A stretch of DNA of 43,773 bases from Alphaproteobacteria bacterium UBA6149 (GTDB lineage: Bacteria; Pseudomonadota; Alphaproteobacteria; Rickettsiales; UBA998), in the NCBI GenBank assembly GCA_002423155.1, contig DIUV01000049.1, forward strand, positions 3,646 to 47,418, given 5' to 3'. The notes beneath the pieces were generated by a model. It searched no databases. It had not been told where the DNA came from and worked only from the letters and a program-made list of their open reading frames with translations. The translations under genes and the position numbers were made by a program. Numbering within the stretch: position 1 is the first letter of the stretch; each line of letters opens with the position of its first letter. Of the stretch, positions 38,611 through 43,773 are shown in pieces.

Positions 38611-39831
38611 ATGACGATTTGTAATGAATCAATCGAGAACTTAACCGCAGCCATTAATACTGCCACAGGATTTCTCGAACAATTGTCTAATACAAAAAAT
38701 AATTTTTCGCGTTTTTCCATGTCAGGAGTGGAAAGACGTAATGAGCATATTAGCAAAATTAATCTTAACGATGTATTAGAAAACTGCGTTATAAGTGGGC
38801 TACTTAAAGACGATTCCATCAGCGACATATTAATAAATGGACCATTTGAGATCTATGTTGATCGTTATGGAAATTTAGAAAAAACGGATATTAAATTTGA
38901 CAGCCATGTTGAGTTACTCCAACTAGCCGAGGCGATTACTTCTTCGATTAATAAAAGAATTGACCCGCGCCGTCCCTTGATTGATGCGCGTTTGCCTGAT
39001 GGTAGCCGCGTAAATATCGTGGCACCACCTATGTCGGTGGATGGACTTAGTATATCAATCAGAAAATTCTCTAAAAATCATATAACCTTAGATACATTGG
39101 AAGAATATCAAAGTATTACCTCACAAATGAACGGTTTTTTACAAGCTGCGGCAATATGTAAATTAAATATAATAATCAGTGGGGGCACAGGAACAGGAAA
39201 AACCACTTTATTAAATGCAATATCACAATATATTCCACCTAGTGAACGCATTGTAAGTATTGAAGATTCTATAGAATTACGCCTGCAACAACCTCATGTA
39301 GTAAGGCTAGAAAGCAAATCTCCAGAAATCATTGGTGACCGTTCAACAGAGGTCAATATTCGAGACTTGGTGACTAATGCTTTGCGTATGCGCCCCGATC
39401 GTATAATTGTTGGTGAGGTGCGCGGAGAAGAAGCTTATGATATGATTCAAGCTATGAATACGGGGCATGATGGCTCCATAACCACGGTACATGCCAATAC
39501 TCCGCGTGATGCTTTGGCACGTTTAGAAAATATGATTGGGCAAATTGCTTCGCCCCCCCCTACGGCAATTATTCGTAAACAAGTGGTTTCTGCACTTAAT
39601 TTGATTATACAAATTACTCGCCAAGATGACGGAAAAAGAAAAATTACCACTATTTCAGAGATAGTTGGAATGGAAGGCGAAACTCCTGTAATTCAAGAAA
39701 TATTTTCCACTAAGCAGGTAAGAGGATTAGACGGAAAACTAAACATCAAGCAAGAATGGTCAGGGATATTTCCACGCCACGCCAAATTAACCGAATATTT
39801 AAAAAGCAACAATATTTTAAAAAATATTTAA
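38611..39831 (+). CDS. cpaF: CpaF/TadA-type secretion ATPase, copy 1
   Basis: Hexameric ATPase powering Flp/Tad pilus assembly on the cytoplasmic face. The 406-residue protein has a helical N-terminus, the conserved DPRRPLIDARLPDGSRVNIV segment, Walker A SGGTGTGKTTLLNAIS (about 190-205), an arginine-rich RMRPDRIIVGEVRGEEAYDM (Walker B region) and the histidine box HDGSITTVHANTPRDALARL. The ribosome site is AAGGAAA. A closely related second copy follows. The other Tad genes are not adjacent except for a Flp pilin at 41760. Confidence 0.92.
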   Translation: MTICNESIENLTAAINTATGFLEQLSNTKNNFSRFSMSGVERRNEHISKINLNDVLENCVISGLLKDDSISDILINGPFEIYVDRYGNLEKTDIKFDSHVELLQLAEAITSSINKRIDPRRPLIDARLPDGSRVNIVAPPMSVDGLSISIRKFSKNHITLDTLEEYQSITSQMNGFLQAAAICKLNIIISGGTGTGKTTLLNAISQYIPPSERIVSIEDSIELRLQQPHVVRLESKSPEIIGDRSTEVNIRDLVTNALRMRPDRIIVGEVRGEEAYDMIQAMNTGHDGSITTVHANTPRDALARLENMIGQIASPPPTAIIRKQVVSALNLIIQITRQDDGKRKITTISEIVGMEGETPVIQEIFSTKQVRGLDGKLNIKQEWSGIFPRHAKLTEYLKSNNILKNI

Positions 39832-39873
39832 ATATAGTAATTCCTATATAGCCCTCCAACCAAGGTGGTAATT

Positions 39874-41100
39874 ATGTCTAATGAATATATTGCGGATTTA
39901 GAAAAAAGATTAGCCTATTTGGAACAAAAAATGTTGCAAATAGGTCAACCTAACTCCTATGAGCCTTATCAAAAAAATCATGAATTGCAGAAATTGCAAG
40001 AAAATCTAGTGGATGAATTGCAAAATTTTGGGTGTATTCAGCCATTATTAGAAGATAACACCATCAATGATGTACTTATAAATAGCACTAAATCCATCTA
40101 TATTGAGCGTTATGGGAAATTAATCCGCACTGATATTAATTTTCCAGATGATGCGGAAGTGTTCAAAATTGCCGAGAAAATTACCCATCTGGTGGGGCGC
40201 AGCATTAACCCTGCCCGTCCTTTGGTAGATACGCGTTTGCAAGATGGTAGCCGTGTAAATATTATTGCCCCCCCCTTATCAGTGGATGGCACGGTAATTT
40301 CTATTCGTAAATTCTCCAATAAAACCATTACCTTAGATGCAATGGGCGTAGCAGGTAATATATCCCCCATGGTGGCGGAGTTTTTAAAACTAGCGGGAGA
40401 ATGTCGTTTAAATATGGTGGTATCTGGTGGTACTGGTTCGGGTAAGACTACTTTATTAAATGCCATTTCTAAACATATTAATGATGATGAGCGAATTGTA
40501 ACGATTGAGGATGCGGCGGAATTACGCCTGCAACAACCACATGTTATTCGCTTAGAAACCAAGCCGTTATCCGCATCCATGCGCCCAGAAGATGAGGTAA
40601 GTATGCGCGATTTAGTCCGCAATGCCCTGCGTATGCGTCCTGATCGTATAATCGTAGGGGAGATTCGCGGACCCGAGGCGTTTGATATGTTGCAAGCAAT
40701 GAATACGGGACATGAAGGTTCTTTTACCACCATCCACGCCAATCATCCGCGCGATGCTTTGGCACGTTTAGAAAATATGATTGCTCAAGGTTTAAGCCTT
40801 CCCAGTAAATCTATTCGTGCGCAGATTGCTTCCGCAGTTAATATTATCGTACAAATTAGCCGTATGCGTGATGGTGTACGCCGCATACAATTCGTATCAG
40901 AAATCACGGGAATGGAAGGTGACACTATCGTGATGCAAAATTTATTCCAATATGTCGTAACGGGAGAAACTCCCGATGGATTCCTCGTTGGCGAATGGAA
41001 ATGGACGGGGATAATGCCACGCTGCCTACAGCGCATAACTTATTATGGACAAGAAGCAAGATTGGAAGAATGTTTGAATGTTAAGATAAAGAAGCGTTAA
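39874..41100 (+). CDS. cpaF: CpaF/TadA-type secretion ATPase, copy 2
   Basis: A paralogue of the preceding gene (408 residues). A short coiled coil at the N-terminus (EYIADLEKRLAYLEQKM) precedes the same ATPase core: SGGTGSGKTTLLNAISKHIN, RMRPDRIIVGEIRGPEAFDM and HEGSFTTIHANHPRDALARL. The two cores are clearly homologous along their whole length, while the N- and C-termini differ. I use the ATG at 39874 with AAGGTGG just upstream. It looks like a tandem duplication that has since diverged. Confidence 0.92.
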   Translation: MSNEYIADLEKRLAYLEQKMLQIGQPNSYEPYQKNHELQKLQENLVDELQNFGCIQPLLEDNTINDVLINSTKSIYIERYGKLIRTDINFPDDAEVFKIAEKITHLVGRSINPARPLVDTRLQDGSRVNIIAPPLSVDGTVISIRKFSNKTITLDAMGVAGNISPMVAEFLKLAGECRLNMVVSGGTGSGKTTLLNAISKHINDDERIVTIEDAAELRLQQPHVIRLETKPLSASMRPEDEVSMRDLVRNALRMRPDRIIVGEIRGPEAFDMLQAMNTGHEGSFTTIHANHPRDALARLENMIAQGLSLPSKSIRAQIASAVNIIVQISRMRDGVRRIQFVSEITGMEGDTIVMQNLFQYVVTGETPDGFLVGEWKWTGIMPRCLQRITYYGQEARLEECLNVKIKKR

Positions 41101-41148
41101 CGGCAACAGGTTGATAATTTATTTTTCATTTTCAAGATATTATAAATT

Positions 41149-41667
41149 TCAGCTGGTACTGTCTGGTCTTGGATAATAAGTATATGTTGGACCATTTTCT
41201 CCTATCACAACCAAAACGCCCAATTTGTATCTGTAACTGCCATTAGGATTAGGATTAGTCAGTTCCTTTAGCTTTTTATGATCTTCTTTGATTTTTTCAC
41301 TTTCTTTCCACCATCCAGCAAATTCTACTACTAAGATATTTTTGCAATCGTTCCCGCGTGAATGAATTATTAAATCAGGACGAATAATGTCTTTTTCTTT
41401 GCTTCGTTTAGGGTCATCACCATGCTTATTATACTCGCAATCCAAGTTTAAATGCGAATACTCAGTGCATTTAAGAAGTTCATGCAGATGAATTCCTACA
41501 CGGAATGCTATAGTTTGTTCATTGCCTTTTCTATTTTCTCCATTGCTTTTTTTTATAAGCTTTGGTTCTGCGTATGCAGCTGAAACGGCAGAATGCAGAA
41601 GATGTTTTAGCTGTTCTATTTTTATATTTGGCATAAAACTTTCTGCTATTTCTACTACTTCACCCAT
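41149..41667 (-). CDS. Hypothetical protein, PD-(D/E)XK nuclease-like
   Basis: A 172-residue protein, unrecognised at family level. The middle reads IIRPDLIIHSRGNDCKNILV followed by VEFAGWW. This has the order of a PD-(D/E)XK nuclease core (P-D, then a beta strand with E-x-K), but the Lys position is replaced (E-F-A), so catalysis is doubtful. It is convergent with cpaF copy 2 and upstream of no obvious partner. The start at 41667 has only a weak ribosome site. It might be a derelict restriction or mobile-element nuclease. Confidence 0.6.
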   Translation of the reverse strand: MGEVVEIAESFMPNIKIEQLKHLLHSAVSAAYAEPKLIKKSNGENRKGNEQTIAFRVGIHLHELLKCTEYSHLNLDCEYNKHGDDPKRSKEKDIIRPDLIIHSRGNDCKNILVVEFAGWWKESEKIKEDHKKLKELTNPNPNGSYRYKLGVLVVIGENGPTYTYYPRPDSTS

Positions 41668-41700
41668 TCTCAAAATATAGTTTATTTAAAAATATCTTTT

Positions 41701-41744
41701 TATAGAAACCTCTTCAAAAGCAACCTTTTGCAGAGGTTTCTATA
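41701..41744. terminator. Long hairpin between the pilin and nuclease-like genes
   Basis: TATAGAAACCTCT (41701-41713) pairs perfectly with AGAGGTTTCTATA (41732-41744), and CAAAAG with CTTTTG inside, around a CAAC loop. It sits 16 bp after the pilin stop (minus strand). It lacks a close T-run, but it is a likely transcription terminator for the pilin message. Confidence 0.65.
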
Positions 41745-41759
41745 ACATATTTTGACAAA

Positions 41760-41933
41760 TTAAGATCTTGCGTCGGTAAGAGTGGTAGCAACGTCGTCAA
41801 AAGTTCCGCCAACTTGCTCTCCTGTGTTGCGCATAGCCAATATTGCCGCAATAGAAATAAGTGCAGCTATAAGTGCATATTCAATTGCTGTTGCACCTGA
41901 TTCATCTTTAATAAAACCAATAAATTTCAACAT
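41760..41933 (-). CDS. Flp/Fap-type pilin subunit
   Basis: A 57-residue type IVb prepilin. It has a short N-terminal leader MLKFIGFIKDESG followed by ATAIEYALIAALISIAAI. The Gly/Ala junction is the prepilin peptidase site and the Glu five residues later is the pilin hallmark. I start at the ATG at 41933, with GGAG directly upstream, not the TTG four codons earlier. It is the only structural pilus gene in the window. The two CpaF ATPases nearby presumably serve its assembly. Confidence 0.93.
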   Translation of the reverse strand: MLKFIGFIKDESGATAIEYALIAALISIAAILAMRNTGEQVGGTFDDVATTLTDARS

Positions 41934-42021
41934 TTTTTTCTCCAAACCAAAAAATTCATCTAAAAACGCTGGTTATAACCAGCTATTATCATTATTAAGC
42001 AAAATTTAATAAAAATACAAC

Positions 42022-42064
42022 AAAAATCCCCCCAGCTTATAACAAATAAGCTGGGGGGATTTTT
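42022..42064. terminator. Strong bidirectional terminator
   Basis: AAAAATCCCCCCAGCTTAT (42022-42040) and its exact complement (42046-42064) enclose a 5-nt loop. Both flanks are A- and T-rich, so it works as a terminator in either direction. It separates the rplC end from the Flp pilin gene. Confidence 0.92.
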
Positions 42065-42150
42065 GTTTTTTAGCGTTTTATATTTCCAAAGAGTCTTTGA
42101 AATAATTTTAAACACTACAGATAATAATTTTAGAAACAAGAATAAGATTT

Positions 42151-42176
42151 TTATGCTATTACTAATAATAGCATAA
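42151..42176. repeat. AT-rich hairpin after rplC
   Basis: TTATGCTATTA (42151-42161) pairs perfectly with TAATAGCATAA (42166-42176) around CTAA, just downstream of the rplC stop (minus strand). Possibly an RNA stabiliser or weak pause site. Confidence 0.6.
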
Positions 42177-42179
42177 ATA

Positions 42180-42935
42180 TTATTCTTCAGTTCCTTCCAC
42201 AGCAGCCACATCTACTTCCACAGGGGCAGCAGCTTCTGTAACTGGCGCAGCCACAGCTGCAACAGAACGAATTGCCGCAGGAAACGGAGCTGATTTTGGA
42301 GCAGAACGTTTAATTGCATCTTTAATTAAAACATAGCCATTATCTGACCCTGGAACCGCACCTTTGATTAGAATCAAACCACGCTCTTCGTCAGTGCTGA
42401 CGATTTTTAAGTTTTGGGTAGTAATTTGGCTATCACCCATGTGACCCGCCATTTTTTTACCCTTAAATACTTTACCTGGATCTTGACGTTGACCAGTTGA
42501 ACCATGTGAACGATGCGAAATAGATACACCATGCGATGCTTCTAAACCAGCAAAGTTCCAACGTTTCATAACCCCTGCAAAGCCTTTACCAACGCTTCTA
42601 CCTGTTACGTCAACGAATTGACCTGGAAGGAAATGCGCCGCAGTGATTTCTGCACCCACTTCAATTAGAGCATTTTCATCAACGCGGAATTCTACCAATT
42701 TACGTTTTGGTGCAACTTTCGCTTTAGCAAAATGACCTTTTAAAGGTTTAGTTACATTTTTAGGTTTAGCAGTGCCATAGCCCAACTGTACTGCGGAATA
42801 ACCATCAGTTTTTACAGTTTTTTGTGCTACAACTTGCACATTGTCCATCAATAGAACAGTTACTGGTATGGTCTCGCCACTTTCAGTGAAAATACGAGTC
42901 ATGCCGACTTTTTTAGCTATTACTCCAGTACGCAT
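42180..42935 (-). CDS. rplC: Ribosomal protein L3
   Basis: The 251-residue L3 has the conserved start MRTGVIAKKVGMTRIF and the core GSTGQRQDPGKVFKGKKMAG (about 150-170). Typical bacterial L3 is about 205-240 residues. The last 45 residues form an Ala/Pro/Val/Glu-rich tail not needed for the fold. The start overlaps the rpsJ stop (TAATG). Downstream, instead of rplD, come a hairpin, a strong terminator and the pilin gene. Confidence 0.96.
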   Translation of the reverse strand: MRTGVIAKKVGMTRIFTESGETIPVTVLLMDNVQVVAQKTVKTDGYSAVQLGYGTAKPKNVTKPLKGHFAKAKVAPKRKLVEFRVDENALIEVGAEITAAHFLPGQFVDVTGRSVGKGFAGVMKRWNFAGLEASHGVSISHRSHGSTGQRQDPGKVFKGKKMAGHMGDSQITTQNLKIVSTDEERGLILIKGAVPGSDNGYVLIKDAIKRSAPKSAPFPAAIRSVAAVAAPVTEAAAPVEVDVAAVEGTEE

Positions 42936-43261
42936 TACGCTGCCTCTAAAACGGTAATTTCAACATCTACACCAGCAGAAAGATCTAATTTTCCTAATGC
43001 ATCCACAGTTTGTGGAGTCGCATCAATAATATCAATCAAACGCTTGTGAGTACGAATTTCAAATTGTTCACGCGATTTTTTATCAATATGCGGAGAACGA
43101 TTTACAGTAAATTTTTCGATGCGACGTGGCAAAGGAACGGGACCACACACGCGAGCACCAGTACGTTTTGCAGTATTGACAATCTCACGAGTAGATTGAT
43201 CCAATATTGCATGGTCGAAACCACGTAATCTTATGCGAATTTTTTGGTTAATAGCAGCCAT
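42935..43261 (-). CDS. rpsJ: Ribosomal protein S10
   Basis: The 108-residue S10 shows the typical KIRIRLRGFDHAILDQSTRE and the NUS-binding region VCGPVPLPRRIEKFTVNRSP. It sits between tuf (14 nt) and rplC (overlap of one base), the usual order tuf-rpsJ-rplC. The start ATG is preceded by AAGGAAGC about 8-15 nt upstream. Confidence 0.97.
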   Translation of the reverse strand: MAAINQKIRIRLRGFDHAILDQSTREIVNTAKRTGARVCGPVPLPRRIEKFTVNRSPHIDKKSREQFEIRTHKRLIDIIDATPQTVDALGKLDLSAGVDVEITVLEAA

Positions 43262-43275
43262 GATTATATGCTTCC

Positions 43276-43773
43276 TTACTGAATAATTTTAGCAACCACG
43301 CCTGCGCCCACGGTACGACCACCTTCGCGAATAGCGAAACGTAGTCCTTCGTCCATAGCGATAGGAGCGATTAGTTCGATTTCTACGGAGATATTATCTC
43401 CCGGCATTACCATTTCAGTACCCGCGGGTAAGTTCACTGAACCAGTTACGTCGGTAGTACGGAAATAGAATTGCGGGCGGTAATTCGAGAAGAACGGGGT
43501 ATGACGACCACCTTCTTCTTTAGTAAGAATATACGCTTCCGCAGTAAATTTAGTGTGGGGAGAAATAGTCCCCGGTTTTGCAAGCACTTGACCACGCTCG
43601 ATATCTTCACGTTTAGTACCACGAAGTAGCACACCCACATTATCACCTGCCTCACCTTGATCAAGCAATTTGCGAAACATTTCCACACCAGTACAAGTAG
43701 TTTTTGCAGTTGGTTTCAAACCAACGATTTCCAACTCTTCACCAACTTTTACGATACCACGCTCAACCCGTCC
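43276..43773 (-). CDS. tuf: Elongation factor Tu, 3' part (5' end beyond window)
   Basis: The frame is open to the right edge and encodes about the last 165 residues, starting GRVERGIVKVGEELEIVGLK. It covers domains 2 and 3: TGVEMFRKLLDQGEAGDNVG, LRGTKREDIERGQVLAKPGT, FSNYRPQFYFRTTDVTG and the end FAIREGGRTVGAGVVAKIIQ. The GTPase domain is not in the window. It belongs to the tuf-rpsJ-rplC transcription unit. Confidence 0.97.
   Translation of the reverse strand, partial: GRVERGIVKVGEELEIVGLKPTAKTTCTGVEMFRKLLDQGEAGDNVGVLLRGTKREDIERGQVLAKPGTISPHTKFTAEAYILTKEEGGRHTPFFSNYRPQFYFRTTDVTGSVNLPAGTEMVMPGDNISVEIELIAPIAMDEGLRFAIREGGRTVGAGVVAKIIQ

Noticed and set aside
1..43773. CRISPR array
   Set aside because: No set of three or more regularly spaced repeats with unique spacers is visible. 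The only tandem units are the 11-bp triplet at 17641 and the 16-bp pair at 34283.

Overview
The window looks like chromosome of a low-GC alphaproteobacterium. The evidence is a lepB-rnc-era block, Flp/CpaF (Tad) pilus genes, and a tuf-rpsJ-rplC block with alphaproteobacterial character. The lineage cannot be fixed from this sequence alone. Housekeeping DNA fills the right end (about 35.8-43.8 kb). The rest is accessory DNA with many broken genes, palindromic repeats and mobile-element scars.

Layout. 0.2-3.2 kb: an RND drug-efflux pump subunit. 3.3-3.5 kb: a small non-coding transposable element (MITE) with 36-bp terminal repeats and a 10-bp target duplication. 3.6-4.5 kb: an unrecognised Gly/Ala-rich protein. 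4.7-6.9 kb: a small detoxification-type operon (AhpD-like protein, tautomerase, DUF1348 protein, TetR repressor) with a double TetR-type operator in its promoter, next to a DoxX remnant. 7.5-12.1 kb: five overlapping genes on the minus strand (DUF547, DUF3047, glycerophosphodiester phosphodiesterase, CDP-alcohol phosphatidyltransferase, solute:sodium symporter) that look like one lipid or headgroup operon. 12.1-15.1 kb, on the other strand: an ECF sigma remnant, a 59-residue Cys-rich peptide, a VTT-family membrane protein and a MerA-like flavoprotein. 15.2-16.9 kb: a sterol-desaturase fragment and a SulP anion transporter. 17.1-21.2 kb: a deleted IS5-type element, then a visibly GC-richer block with a P-type cation ATPase, a broken heavy-metal ATPase and fragments of phage head genes. 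22-25 kb: a membrane-anchored TPR protein and an Xre-RES toxin-antitoxin pair. 25.3-27.9 kb: a Fur/PerR-type regulator with katG.

28.07-35.79 kb is an integrative element about 7.7 kb long. It is bounded by a 14-bp direct repeat of the 3' end of tRNA-Ser(GCU). It carries a P4-type integrase, an AlpA-like regulator, a large Toprim-DUF3631 replication-type protein, an Xre repressor opposite a strong promoter, and several small unknown genes. It has the architecture of a phage satellite or minimal integrative element with no recognisable packaging or transfer genes, and it is the best candidate here for an undescribed system.

36.1-41.1 kb: lepB, rnc, era and two tandem CpaF-type ATPase paralogues. 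41.1-42 kb: a nuclease-like hypothetical protein and a Flp pilin. 42.2-43.8 kb: rplC, rpsJ and the 3' part of tuf. The S10 ribosomal operon stops after rplC and is followed by a strong terminator and the pilin gene, not rplD, which is unusual.
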